Source of the DNA: Diplonema papillatum
Taxonomy: Eukaryota > Euglenozoa > Diplonemea > Diplonemida > Diplonemidae
Direction: 5' to 3'
NCBI GenBank assembly: GCA_030068145.1
Contig: JAPJBO010000006.1
Span: 124,001-188,000, forward strand
DNA length: 64,000 nt
Shown here: positions 54,470 through 64,000 of the stretch, piece by piece
Layout of the letters: each line of letters starts with the position of its first letter
Numbering within the stretch: position 1 is the stretch's first letter
The notes under the pieces: model-generated
Seen by the model: only the letters and a program-made list of their open reading frames with translations
Told to the model about the DNA's origin: nothing
Databases searched by the model: none
Program-made: the position numbers and the translations under genes

Positions 54470-54590
54470 TCGATGACAACAGACGCGTTCCATCTGCTGT
54501 GACGTAGACACGGAGTGTGCATAGTGCGTTGCTCAGGGTAGTCGAAGGCCTTACAATCACACTAATGCAACAAATTTACAATCGATGATG
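54470..54590 (+). repeat. Dispersed repeat family L, copy 3
   Basis: CGATGACAACAGACGCGTTC, CATCTGCTGTGACGTAGACA, CGGAGTGTGCATAGTGCGTT, GCTCAGGGTAGTCGAAGGCC. Inverted relative to 28200-28300; partial copy at 957-1016. The word AATTTACAATCGATGA flanks the copy on both sides (about 54460-54475 and 54572-54590), a possible long target duplication. Confidence 0.65.
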
Positions 54591-55224
54591 GTGAAAACAA
54601 GGCGAAAACAATTCTTATTCTTCGCGCGTACAGGGTGATAGGGGGAGTTGTTGATGACGGCGGAATAACCACTGAACGCTGGCATTCGGGCCTTCACCTT
54701 GGAACTGCCGCAGCGTCTTTTGGAAGCAAAAGAATTCCCCTGTGGCGGCAAGGGGCTCTCGCTGAAAGGCAGCGACCCTATAGCCGCGCCAGTCGGAAGC
54801 CACCACGTTGGCCACCACGCTGGCATCCCCTCAAAAAGTCGCAAACCTCTGGAGGGTAGGAGCTGCTTGCCCCCGCGTATTCTTGTTCGCCGCTTCGTCC
54901 GAGTGTGATACTCAAATGACTCTCTCGCCAACAAGGGCATGCTTATCCTTGAGGATAACCGTGAGGTTCACAGAGAATACTTTCTCTGCGGGACACAGAG
55001 CGCAGGATCTTCTCTGAGGATGAAGACAAGAAACTGGGGGAAGGGTCGGAGCCTATGGGTTTCCGGGCTAACTTTGCAACGTATCCTGTACAAAAAGCGC
55101 AGTTTTGGCTTTCTTTTGCTTTTCGTTGTCGACAACAATCTCTCAGCGTCTTCGCTTGCCTTTTAGTGACGGTGTTTTGAGGTTTCGTTCTTTGCCATGC
55201 CTCTATGGTGCCGTAGAGCTATCC

Positions 55225-55550
55225 TATGTTGTGTCTAAGCTTTCATTCGCTTTCTTAACCATGGTGCGCAAATGGTGTCAGCCGAAGCTGGCGAAGCTTC
55301 GGCGCCGACCAACCTTATGTTTGTTTAGCCGTGTGAACTTGAAATGCAGGTACCACAAGGGGTAGGCGTACATCATGTTTGTTTAGCGTTGAGTTCTGTA
55401 GAGTTGTTTAGCAGCGGCTGCCAAAAATCCCGCGACACCGCGCAAGGCGGTACGACGCTCTTTTTAGAGTTAAAGTTCGCTTGAAATTCCGGGGTTTTAG
55501 GGTCTCCGTGTGACCGTTCATGAATGGGTTCTCTTAGAGCAAGAAAGGGC
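55225..55550 (+). repeat. Family N followed by upstream-element half
   Basis: 55235-55440 is family N (TTAACCATGGTGCGCAAATG, AAGCTTCGGCGCCG, CGGCTGCCAAAAATCCCGCG, ACACCGCGCAAGGCGG). 55460-55545 is the upstream-element half (CGCTTGAAATTCCGGGGTTT). Between 30510 and 30930 the same parts are in the opposite order. Confidence 0.55.
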
Positions 55551-56134
55551 TATGTGGTTTCGGGTTGTATATTTAGTGCACGCTTTCGTTATGGGTTATG
55601 GCTAGCCATGTCCGGGTCTGTGTTTGTGACCGACACCAAGTACATTCCTTCGTGGAGTGTAGTCTTGGGCCCCCCACGTTCTACAAGTTGAGCAGGGGTT
55701 GCCTTGTAGCCCGTACCGGTCTGTTGTCCGCGTTTATATGTATTTTCTCGCAGTGTGGTGTTTGGGTTTCGCGGCACTTGCGGTGCTTCACGTGGTGCGG
55801 GTTTTTTTTGTTTGTTTTTAGTGCTAACAATCTTGCGGGTTGCCCTTCAATGTATCGTGCAGGCTAAAAAGACGTAGGCAGTGTGTTCTGTTGGTTGATA
55901 AGAATTCCTTACCTGAATATACACAGGGTAAATACAAGTGGGAAAAACGATCAACCGGCACGCACAAACAAAACGAAGCGCCCGTCTTTTTTGTTTTTTA
56001 TTCGACTTGCTTTTTTGATACGGGGAAAAGAAAGGCGTAGTTTTGTTTTATTCTTTTACTTGTTAGTTGTCGACAACTTTTTTTGTATTGAGGTGTCATT
56101 CAGATGTAAATGCAAAGCCGCCTACGTCAAATTT

Positions 56135-56420
56135 TGTTAAGCATTGAGTTCATTTAAGTACATGAACCACATGGATTAGCATGCACTTTGGTAAGCAGCG
56201 GCTGCCAAAACTTGCCGTGACACCTATGATCAAAGTAGAGGAGGAAAGGAGAAAATGCTTCTAAAAAAGAATAGGCGCGATGTTTGTTTGTACGTGCCGG
56301 GGGAGGATTAGCCTGTTAGTGAGTGATAGTGAGTGAACATGATCGGTAGGCTAAACTTCTCCCAAACACGCTGCCAGCGTTCTCTTTCGTGTTTACAATT
56401 AATTGTTATTACGAAAAAGA
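56135..56420 (+). repeat. Family N end and family M copy 2, overlapping the giant gene's stop
   Basis: 56135-56225 is the last part of family N (AAGTACATGAACCACATGGA). 56268-56417 is family M (GGCGCGATGTTTGTTTGTAC, GTGCCGG, AACACGCTGCCAGCG, TTGTTATTACGAAAA). M runs through the stop codon of the giant gene (56401-56399) and its last few codons. Confidence 0.6.
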
Positions 56421-59400
56421 AAAGAAAATGGTACCCGGAATTCGCCGTCGTTCGTCTCTGCGCCCGGGAACTCGTCGTCGCTGTCGCCGTCTAGGGCGGT
56501 GGGCCGGGTGTAGGAGAGGGCCTGGTTCTTGCTGAGCTTCGCGAAGAGGACCCAGAGGATGCCGATGACGAACGCGACAACGAGGATGACGACGAGCACC
56601 GTTCCCGCCCTGCCGTCGGCCTCGTCGGAAGGCGTCGGCTCCGGGTTCGAGCCGGGCGAAGCCGTGGCGGGAGCGCCGCTCACCGGCGCCGGCGTCTCGT
56701 CCGGCTTCACGAAGTCCGGAGGCCCCGGGAGCTGCCGCCATTGGGCGGTCAGCGCCACCCCCGACACGGCGGCGGCGATGTCGGAAAATCGCGCGCCCCA
56801 GCCTTCGAGGGTCGTCGCGCGGACGGACACGCGAGTGACGTCCTCGACCGGCTCCGCTTCCACCTCCAAATCGACCATCTTCAACACATCGGGGTCGCCC
56901 GAGGAAACGGTGGCCCGCAGCTCTCGCAGCAACGCGTTGTCGTCGCCGTTGAGCTCACCGTACTCTCCGATGGGGAGGTTCAGCCAGATTCGGAGCACCT
57001 CGACGTCAGACCGGGGGATCTCCGTCAGCTTCAAGATGACGAGGCTGCCAGGCAGCTTAGCGTAGGTGACGCGGCGGGTGGCGTCGAAGCCGCGAACGAG
57101 GACGGTGCTGTTGTCGGGCGTCGAAGGCACGAATGAAGGGGAGTCGGCGTCTTCGTCCTTCTCAGAACGCGTGTCCGGGAAGTCGGCTTCGATGAGCTTC
57201 ACGAAATCGGGCTCTGCGTCCGTCGGCATGCTCCTCGACGAAAGGATGTCGTTCTGCCCCCGGGCGACGACCTTCAGCAGGAACAGCTCGTTGCGCGCGG
57301 GCGACCCCAGCACGAACCCCGACGCGAGCACCCAGTTCTTCGCCAAAAACTCGGCCCGCCGCTGCAGCTGGACACCGCGAACCCGCGGGCCCATGTGGTA
57401 CGAGTCCTTCTCGACCTGCGGCATCCCGAAGTACCCTCCCTCCACGGGCAATCCGGCCTTCGCGTCGACCACGCCGCCTGCCGCGTCCACCGCCCAGGTG
57501 GCCGGCTCCGCGCAGCTGTTCTGCAGCGAGTCGAACTCGACGCCGATTTCCGCTTCGCAGGACAAGTACCGGTAGCTGTCGGGGGCGCCGGTGGTGGTCA
57601 CGAGGGAGGCGCGGATGTAGCCTGAGAAGTAGTACCGCTCGGCTTCCCGCACGTCGCTGCCGGTGAAGGGGAGGAAGACACCGGCGTAGTCGACGGACCG
57701 GGAGAAGACGGTCGACAGGCGCGTGAACACGAGCTTGTGAAGGTCCTGCAGCACGCGTCGGTCGCCCATAGCGAGCGGCACGTGCCGCTGGAGCATCGTC
57801 TGCATGTCGTCCATCGCGGCCAGCGCGTCCTCCGTGTCCATCGTCGCCTCCAGCTTCCCCGCGAGCACCAGCGACGTGTCGGTCAGCACCGCGATGTCAC
57901 CCACCACAGACGACACGTTGGTGTGCCCTATCAGATACGGGTCGAACCGGTGCGCAGACGACACGTAAGAACCGAGCTTCGCGTTGTACTGCAGGGAAAC
58001 GTCGGCTCCCAACAGAGCGTTCCCGCGCAACACCTGCGAAAGCGCCTCGGCGGACGGGGCCGCCCCCGAAATGACCGCGTTCGCCATGTCCCGCGGCGGC
58101 GACGCGACGACCGGGCTCCCGTCGGCGGCGATGACGCTGAGGCCGGGCGAGTACACGTGCTTCAAAAAGTCGGCGGAGACCTTCGCCGCGGTCTTCGCGG
58201 CGCACGCGAGGCCGAACGACGTCCTCGCTCCGTAGACGAGCCCTACTTCGCCGTGGAGCACTTTGCTCCGCTGGCTCGACCAACCCTGGACACACGACTC
58301 CTTATCGATCGTCCACGACGACTTGATCTCAGGGTCGGACCCTTTGTATATCGTGAGTCCGTTGGCATCCCCGACGACTAACCCGTCGGCATTGTAGCCG
58401 AGGACGTTTCCTTTCGAGATGAGGAACACCGCGTAGAGGTCGTTCTTGTTCGCCTCCAGGTAGCCCTGCACGCGCGGCATCCAGGAGGCGAGCCCCGTGT
58501 CGATCGACACTGTGGGGACCTGGAATGGGGCCCAGGCGGTGACGACGAAGAACGGCTGGTCTTGCGCGATGCGCTTCCACCCGACGACGAACTTGTCGGG
58601 GGTTTTGCCCAGGGAGCTGTCGGAGGCGCGGAAGTTGTTCTCCTCCATCACGGAGATCATCGCGGCCAACCGGTCGTTTGAGTCGGGCGCGATCAAGAAG
58701 AATTGGTCGTCCGTCATCATGAGGGGGTGCCCGTCGGAGCCTGCGTTGACCACGAAGGAGGCGAGGGCTTCGGTTTTGACGCTTCGCATCAGCAACTTGA
58801 TCCGGCTCACATCGACGAACGCGGTGATCGTCCACTTCGGGTTCACCTGAGTTAGCATCAACACCCTGTTCGAGAGGTCGCCGGCGACAGACCACGTCCG
58901 GGCGGCAACTGGCTGCGGGAAGATGTTTTGCTCCACATCGAGGCCGTCGCAGTGGCCGGAGTACATGCCGTGGCGCGCGGCGATGTCGAACGTGGTTTCG
59001 ACTCGGTCGTGGTCCTGGTCGTAGTACTGTCGGGACAGAGACGCGACCATCTGCTCGCACGCCTTCAGCGACGTGTCGACCAGCTGCGAGACGCCGCCGT
59101 TCGCTGCGAGGACCGCTTCCGTCAGCCGGTCGCTGATCGCGTTGTTGCACACCTCCGCGGTCAGACACTCACCCTCCGCCGCAGGCGCCCCGCCGCCGAC
59201 GGGCGATTTGACGACCACCAGCGACACGTGTACGGCGTGCATCACTTCCACGCCGGCCTGCTTCGTCGGCGTCTCCCACGACATCCCGCTGGCGTTCGCC
59301 ACGACCGAATCGTCGAGCATGTCGGCGGTTGGGTACTGGAACAGGGCGCTCACCGTGGTCAGCGTGCCGTTGTACCCGCGGGTAATCGCGCCAACGCCGT

Positions 59401-62400
59401 CCATGACAGCCAGCTGCGCGTCCGGCGACTTCGCCAGCTTCCCGGCGATGATGTTCGTGCTCCGCGTGCCGTCCTTCGCCTTCACCGTGGACGCAATGAC
59501 CTCCGCCTTGTTGCTAAGCACAATCACGTCGTATCGAGCGGTGGACGGCGGGTGCCGCACCTGCTCTGCCTCCGCGAGCTTGTTGTTGAATGCCTCGCCG
59601 AACGGGATGTCCACCGCAATAAAGCACACGACGACACCGCCTCTGTACACCGGGATCGCCGCCGTGAGCCCTGGAGGCCTCGACGCGGCGGGCGGCATGT
59701 GGTCCGAGCGTTGGATCCACCACTTCTTCGCTTCGGTAGTGGCGAGCTTCCCGAGGTCGTTCTGGTGCCCGGGAGCCGGGGTGGTGGCGGCGCTTGGGGA
59801 GTCTGCGTCCCCGGACGGGGGGGAGGACGACGCAGCGGCAAGTTCTTTTTCGTTGGCGTACTGCGTCCACGCGGCGAGGAGACCAGTTAAATCGGGGGTC
59901 GGCTCTTCGACAACGAGAGACCCGCCGCCGCGGGAAATGCGCAGAGACCTCGCTTTCGAGGTCAATAGGTACACCGACCCGGCGATGCGGTTGTCGAGAT
60001 CCGTCGCAAGCATCTCGAAATCCGAGCTGAGCCGTTTCCCGACCGCTTGGAACACGGCGGACCCTTCGCCAGGGACCGCGGAAGGCTTCGGGATCGACGC
60101 GACCAGGGAAAGCTCCCCTTCCGCTTCCAACGGCACCGCGAGCAGGCTGAACGCTTGGTCGTCGAACCCGCACTGCGCTTCCTCCCCGTTCTTCGCGGCG
60201 CCGATGCTGCGGCCGCACTGGACGGTGATCAGCCCCGCCGTAGGGTCAGGTAGACCCGCTTTTTCAGCCGCAGACAGGGCCACCTCGCCCGCCAGCTTGT
60301 CGTATACAAACAGCTCGGTTCCGGACGGGACGCCTTCTTTTAAGAGCAAGACGAGCCCTGTTTCGACGCGGGACAGGTCCATGCCGACGGTCAGGCTCCG
60401 GGTGGAGAGCATCCTCGTCGTCTTCATGAGCGCGTAGCCTCCGAGGAGTCCGCGGATCACCGTGTCGTCGTCGGCGAACAACACCGCGACCTCGCTGTAC
60501 TGGGGGTAGTCGACCGTCGGCTGCGCTTCGGAGAGGGTGCCGTCCTCGTCGACTTGCTGCACGGTGCACCCCCCCTCTGCTTGGCAGCTGATGCGGACGA
60601 TTTTGTCGGCTTCGCCGGCGGTCGTTTTTTCGGGCGGCGCGACCCTGAGGTACGCCGTGTAGGTCATCATGAGGCTATTCGCCGAGATGATGAAGCGAGC
60701 GTCGCTACAGGTCAGCGCCTTGAGAATATCCGGCTCGGGAGACAGCGCGTTGAGGCGGTCGGTCAAGAACCCAACGAATTCTTTTGCACTCGTGCCCACC
60801 TTGCCGAGGGCCTCACGCATGAGCTTCTCGTACCTGCCGGCGATCGCGTCTTTTTGACACTCGCACGCCTGCTTCGGGAAGCAGCCCAAATCGGTGGGGG
60901 GCTCCTGCTCCGTCCTCGCCGACGCGGCTCCGACCGTCCACATCGCGTGTTCCGACGCAATTTCGGGCACGGAGATGATGACTTCGTAGGTGTCGAGGGA
61001 TTCATCTTCGTCGTCGATGGAGCCGAGCACCGTGAGCCCGTCTCGTTTCACCGCGAAGGTGAACCCAGGCGTGCTGACTCCCGTCGTGTCGAGCAAATTG
61101 TGGCTGACCCGAATAGCCACGTGCCCGAAGTCATCGCTCGTGTCCCTCACCAACCACATTTCCCCCACCGCGGTGACCACGTCTTCGACCCAAACCACGA
61201 CTTGCTGCTCGTCCCAATCGGGCACAACCCCGTGGTTCGCGTTGTACTTCTTGCTTTGGTACCCGGATTCGCCTTTCTCCCCCTTCACGTACCACTTCCC
61301 CTCGCCGTCGGTCGTGCACTGGTAGAAGTTCAGCCCGTCGAACCAACCTACGCCGACGTCGCTTTTCGAAACGGTGTCGTATTTGCACAGCAGCATGGGG
61401 TTGTTGCGCATGTGTTCCTTCCAGGTCCCGTCGGACTCGATGTCGTAGAGGATCTCCTTCAGCTGAACGGAGTACCGGTCGACCATTTCCTGCGTCGCGA
61501 AGGCGGTGGTGGCTGCGGCGAGTTGCAGGCCGTTGAACAGCTCGACGTCCTGCTTGCACGACACGACGCACGGGATTTCCGGCGTCTCGGGCAGGAATGC
61601 GGCGGAATGCGACGCGCGAATTATGAGCCCATCACCCGCCTCTGCGTACGCCACGTTGCTGTCGGTGGATTCGTCGGCGGGATCAGCGTACGAGTGGATG
61701 ACTACGTTCGGCCGTAGACTCGCCTCCAACGCCGAATCCGGCGCGACGAACTCCAAGTTGCACAGGCTCGACGCGGTGTCCGATATCAGCGCGCTCAGGT
61801 GCACAGCCGCGGCTAGGTTCCCCTTCTTGTAGTAGACCGCGTGGGGCGTGAACGTCAGCTCGCCCTCCTTAAATTCGGGCCGTTCGAAGTGCTCTACCGG
61901 CTCGGCGGTCACCGTGTCGTCGCCCTCCTCCCACACGCCGACTTCCTCGCAGCCCTCCCCCCGGCACGTCATCGTCAGATACGTGCCTTTTTCGGGACCC
62001 CTGAACACCCCTTCGAACCCCCCATTGCTCAGGTCCGCGATCCACGTCAGGTAGTGACTCGCGTCCAAGTGTGCGCGGAGTGCGTCGTTGGCGCCGATGG
62101 AGGTGAGTTCGAGCTTCGCGTAGCCGAGTTCGCCGAGGACGTGGGTGACCACGACGTCCATCACTTTCATCTCCGCGAGCTCCAGCGCGCTGCGGCAGGC
62201 GGACCACGTCACGCACCCCAGGTCGGCGGACACCGTGGGGTAATCGTTTTCGTGGACGTCGGCTTCAAGGGATCCGACGACGAGGGTAACGTCCCCTTCG
62301 ATCTTGAACTCCTTCAGGTCCACTGAGCACTCCCCCAGTGTCGTGACCGTCTTGTCGGCGAGGATCTGCTCGAGCAGTTCGCTGTCGGTGTAGAGGAGGT

Positions 62401-64000
62401 TCGCGGCTGTCTGGCACCGCGTGTTCGAGACGATCTTCGTGCCGTTGCGGCTCATGAGGATGCCCTCGAACGGATTGAGCACCGTTTTCGCGAGGAGGTC
62501 CTGCCCGAGGGTGACGGTCAGCGTCGCCGCCGTGGCGCCCTGGGGAATCATCTGCGAGAGGACCATCGCGTCGGACTCGAGCACCCAGCGAAGCTCTTCG
62601 CCGTCGCTTTTGGGTTCCCACGTGGCGCCCGTGATCTCCATTTCGGCCCCGTCCTCGTTCTGCATCAGGAACAGCCCGGTCGCGTTCCTCCACCGGATGT
62701 TGCTCTCGTCGACCTGCATCGCGGAGGTCCCGTCGGTGTACAAGACGGCCGACACGACGCCCTTCAGCAGCTGCTGGTTGATGACCGCGACAAGCGGGTC
62801 GGCCCGAGAGAAGGCGCCGAAGGCAAGCGGCGCCGACGCCGCGGCGGCGATCCGGGCCGCGGTGGCTTCGGCAAGCTCGAGCACGCGGAGCGTTTTTTCG
62901 AAGATAAACCGCGCCTTGGCGCTGTAGTCGGCTTCGCGTAGGACGTCAACCTTCGACTCGCAGTACCCCAGCTCCGAGCACGTCGGGTCCTCCTCCAAGT
63001 CGATCTGCACCTTCTTCTCGTGCGACTGCGCAGCGACGAACGGTTCGACGACCACCAGCAGCCACTGTTCGTGCGTGACGTAGCTGATGTCGAATTCCGA
63101 TATCTTCCCGGAGAGGGACGGGAGGGAAACGCGGGGGAGCGTTTTGATCTCCGTCGGCGAATCGTCGGGGAGGTGCTGGATGGACTTCGTGAGCTCGTGT
63201 CCGTAGACACCCTGCATTTTGTTCGCGATGACGGTCGATTCGTGCCGGTTATCCTTCGAGACCAAGTAGATCAGCGTCTCGGCCGTCACGTCCATCTCGT
63301 CAAGCCGTGCGGACACCCCGGCGACGTCCCTGCCCGCGACGACGAGCACTGTCTTCGAGAGGGTGTTCGACCGGATGTTCCAGGCCTCGAATTGGATGTT
63401 CGGCGCCTGCATCGACTCCGGCGCCGCCGTCGCCCTCGCATCCGGCTGCACCAGGTGCAGCGCGCACGACGCGTCGCCTCCGTCGCCGAAGCACTCGTAC
63501 AGCCCGAACTGCTTGAAGGTGAACACATCGGCCCGTTTGTCGACGTCGCTCAGGGAGGTCAGACGGTAGACGGCCATGAATTGCGTCGTCGAGCCCTTCG
63601 GGTGCAGGACGATGTAGTTGGCCTCTGGGTACAGAGCGAGGTGGTACACCATGATTTGGCGGACGTCCGCCACGTGCGACTGCTGCTTCGCAAACGGCTT
63701 CTCCAGCAGCGCCGAGTCTTCGAGCTGCAGGCAGTCTTGGAGGCGCTCAGCATCGGCTTCGAGCTCTTCCTTGATGCCGAGGACCAGCTTCTTCCGGTAG
63801 AATTTGAGCTGGGGGGCCAGGTTCGCCTCGCATGCCGTCGTACCCAAGCAGTAGCTTTCTACCGGGGTGCGCACGATGACGATGCCAAGGCTCCCGACGG
63901 CAGGCTGCGGGTTGTGCCTCCACGTCGGCGAGAAGTGGGCGAGAGCGGCGGCGGTGAGCCGGCCGTGCTCCTTGGTGACGATGGACGAGCTCTCGAAGAA
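56399..64000 (-). CDS. Giant single-pass membrane protein with repeated Cache-like sensor modules (C-terminal part)
   Basis: The frame is open from the right edge (64000) to the TAA at 56401-56399: 2,533 codons without an intron, 5' end outside. A Pro/Ser/Thr-rich stalk precedes one membrane helix (GTVLVVILVVAFVIGILWVL, about residue 2,480) and a short acidic tail, so nearly all lies outside the cell or in a lumen. A Cys-x5-Cys motif recurs at residues 51, 341, 596, 1040 and 1612 (CLGTTAC, CSELGYC, CVTWSAC, CFPKQAC, CLTAEVC), with CVVSC at 811, followed mostly by a helical stretch; spacing is 215-290 residues. Between them are strands typical of Cache sensor domains: ILMSRNGTKIVSN, VIVLSNKAEVIAST, VFLISKGNVLGYN, LSVIAADGSPVVAS. 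I infer eight or more tandem Cache-like modules; no catalytic domain is seen. The last residues (VPFSFLFRNNN) come from AT-rich repeat DNA; a donor-like CGG|GTACC after GEFR could mean a further exon. Confidence 0.8.
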   Translation of the reverse strand, partial: FFESSSIVTKEHGRLTAAALAHFSPTWRHNPQPAVGSLGIVIVRTPVESYCLGTTACEANLAPQLKFYRKKLVLGIKEELEADAERLQDCLQLEDSALLEKPFAKQQSHVADVRQIMVYHLALYPEANYIVLHPKGSTTQFMAVYRLTSLSDVDKRADVFTFKQFGLYECFGDGGDASCALHLVQPDARATAAPESMQAPNIQFEAWNIRSNTLSKTVLVVAGRDVAGVSARLDEMDVTAETLIYLVSKDNRHESTVIANKMQGVYGHELTKSIQHLPDDSPTEIKTLPRVSLPSLSGKISEFDISYVTHEQWLLVVVEPFVAAQSHEKKVQIDLEEDPTCSELGYCESKVDVLREADYSAKARFIFEKTLRVLELAEATAARIAAAASAPLAFGAFSRADPLVAVINQQLLKGVVSAVLYTDGTSAMQVDESNIRWRNATGLFLMQNEDGAEMEITGATWEPKSDGEELRWVLESDAMVLSQMIPQGATAATLTVTLGQDLLAKTVLNPFEGILMSRNGTKIVSNTRCQTAANLLYTDSELLEQILADKTVTTLGECSVDLKEFKIEGDVTLVVGSLEADVHENDYPTVSADLGCVTWSACRSALELAEMKVMDVVVTHVLGELGYAKLELTSIGANDALRAHLDASHYLTWIADLSNGGFEGVFRGPEKGTYLTMTCRGEGCEEVGVWEEGDDTVTAEPVEHFERPEFKEGELTFTPHAVYYKKGNLAAAVHLSALISDTASSLCNLEFVAPDSALEASLRPNVVIHSYADPADESTDSNVAYAEAGDGLIIRASHSAAFLPETPEIPCVVSCKQDVELFNGLQLAAATTAFATQEMVDRYSVQLKEILYDIESDGTWKEHMRNNPMLLCKYDTVSKSDVGVGWFDGLNFYQCTTDGEGKWYVKGEKGESGYQSKKYNANHGVVPDWDEQQVVVWVEDVVTAVGEMWLVRDTSDDFGHVAIRVSHNLLDTTGVSTPGFTFAVKRDGLTVLGSIDDEDESLDTYEVIISVPEIASEHAMWTVGAASARTEQEPPTDLGCFPKQACECQKDAIAGRYEKLMREALGKVGTSAKEFVGFLTDRLNALSPEPDILKALTCSDARFIISANSLMMTYTAYLRVAPPEKTTAGEADKIVRISCQAEGGCTVQQVDEDGTLSEAQPTVDYPQYSEVAVLFADDDTVIRGLLGGYALMKTTRMLSTRSLTVGMDLSRVETGLVLLLKEGVPSGTELFVYDKLAGEVALSAAEKAGLPDPTAGLITVQCGRSIGAAKNGEEAQCGFDDQAFSLLAVPLEAEGELSLVASIPKPSAVPGEGSAVFQAVGKRLSSDFEMLATDLDNRIAGSVYLLTSKARSLRISRGGGSLVVEEPTPDLTGLLAAWTQYANEKELAAASSSPPSGDADSPSAATTPAPGHQNDLGKLATTEAKKWWIQRSDHMPPAASRPPGLTAAIPVYRGGVVVCFIAVDIPFGEAFNNKLAEAEQVRHPPSTARYDVIVLSNKAEVIASTVKAKDGTRSTNIIAGKLAKSPDAQLAVMDGVGAITRGYNGTLTTVSALFQYPTADMLDDSVVANASGMSWETPTKQAGVEVMHAVHVSLVVVKSPVGGGAPAAEGECLTAEVCNNAISDRLTEAVLAANGGVSQLVDTSLKACEQMVASLSRQYYDQDHDRVETTFDIAARHGMYSGHCDGLDVEQNIFPQPVAARTWSVAGDLSNRVLMLTQVNPKWTITAFVDVSRIKLLMRSVKTEALASFVVNAGSDGHPLMMTDDQFFLIAPDSNDRLAAMISVMEENNFRASDSSLGKTPDKFVVGWKRIAQDQPFFVVTAWAPFQVPTVSIDTGLASWMPRVQGYLEANKNDLYAVFLISKGNVLGYNADGLVVGDANGLTIYKGSDPEIKSSWTIDKESCVQGWSSQRSKVLHGEVGLVYGARTSFGLACAAKTAAKVSADFLKHVYSPGLSVIAADGSPVVASPPRDMANAVISGAAPSAEALSQVLRGNALLGADVSLQYNAKLGSYVSSAHRFDPYLIGHTNVSSVVGDIAVLTDTSLVLAGKLEATMDTEDALAAMDDMQTMLQRHVPLAMGDRRVLQDLHKLVFTRLSTVFSRSVDYAGVFLPFTGSDVREAERYYFSGYIRASLVTTTGAPDSYRYLSCEAEIGVEFDSLQNSCAEPATWAVDAAGGVVDAKAGLPVEGGYFGMPQVEKDSYHMGPRVRGVQLQRRAEFLAKNWVLASGFVLGSPARNELFLLKVVARGQNDILSSRSMPTDAEPDFVKLIEADFPDTRSEKDEDADSPSFVPSTPDNSTVLVRGFDATRRVTYAKLPGSLVILKLTEIPRSDVEVLRIWLNLPIGEYGELNGDDNALLRELRATVSSGDPDVLKMVDLEVEAEPVEDVTRVSVRATTLEGWGARFSDIAAAVSGVALTAQWRQLPGPPDFVKPDETPAPVSGAPATASPGSNPEPTPSDEADGRAGTVLVVILVVAFVIGILWVLFAKLSKNQALSYTRPTALDGDSDDEFPGAETNDGEFRVPFSFLFRNNN

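Overview
This is nuclear DNA from a microbial eukaryote. Evidence: a Ca2+-ATPase gene split by GT-AG introns, a nucleosome-assembly protein, a CCCH zinc-finger protein, fragments of cytosolic 18S and 28S rRNA, a LINE, hAT-type MITEs, and about 70% of the window being gene-poor, repeat-packed DNA. Coding regions are GC-rich at third positions and spacers are not. The large Pro/Gln/His-rich proteins, the CxC...CxxC-CCCH protein and the giant Cache-like ectodomain would suit an alveolate or other SAR-type protist, but no feature here fixes the lineage.

Layout. Five protein genes are supported and all lie on the minus strand: (1) the N-terminal part of a NAP1-family histone chaperone (389 to the left edge); (2) a four-exon P2B-type plasma-membrane Ca2+-ATPase (14164-8046, about 1,057 aa); (3) a 1,025-1,054 aa low-complexity protein of unknown function (20753-17589); (4) a 369 aa CCCH zinc-finger protein (49148-48039); (5) the C-terminal 2,533 codons of a giant single-pass membrane protein with repeated Cys-x5-Cys and Cache-like modules (right edge to 56399). 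A sixth coding trace is a ubiquitin-protease-like fragment (28184-27738) between two direct repeats.

Repeats. The spacers 0.4-8 kb, 14-17.5 kb, 21-48 kb and 49-56 kb hold no convincing intact genes. They contain at least a dozen dispersed families of 60-300 bp, several of which also sit in the Ca2+-ATPase introns. There are two nearly identical 315-bp hAT-type MITEs with perfect 8-bp target duplications; a 1.8-kb foldback-like structure with arms made of two kinds of tandem repeat; a 5'-truncated LINE in intron 2 of the ATPase and a second, shorter copy at 45.1 kb, both ending beside a GA/TC microsatellite; a four-unit 193-bp satellite; and long CT, GA and ATC microsatellites. Four rRNA fragments (two 18S, two 28S) are all antisense to the plus strand and look like dead copies.

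Function. The genes are ordinary eukaryotic housekeeping or surface functions (chromatin assembly, Ca2+ export, probable RNA binding, probable extracellular sensing). Nothing suggests they form one pathway. The most unusual items are the giant multi-module receptor-like protein, whose stop codon lies in a dispersed repeat; a ~150-bp element shared upstream of two unrelated genes; and the foldback element.
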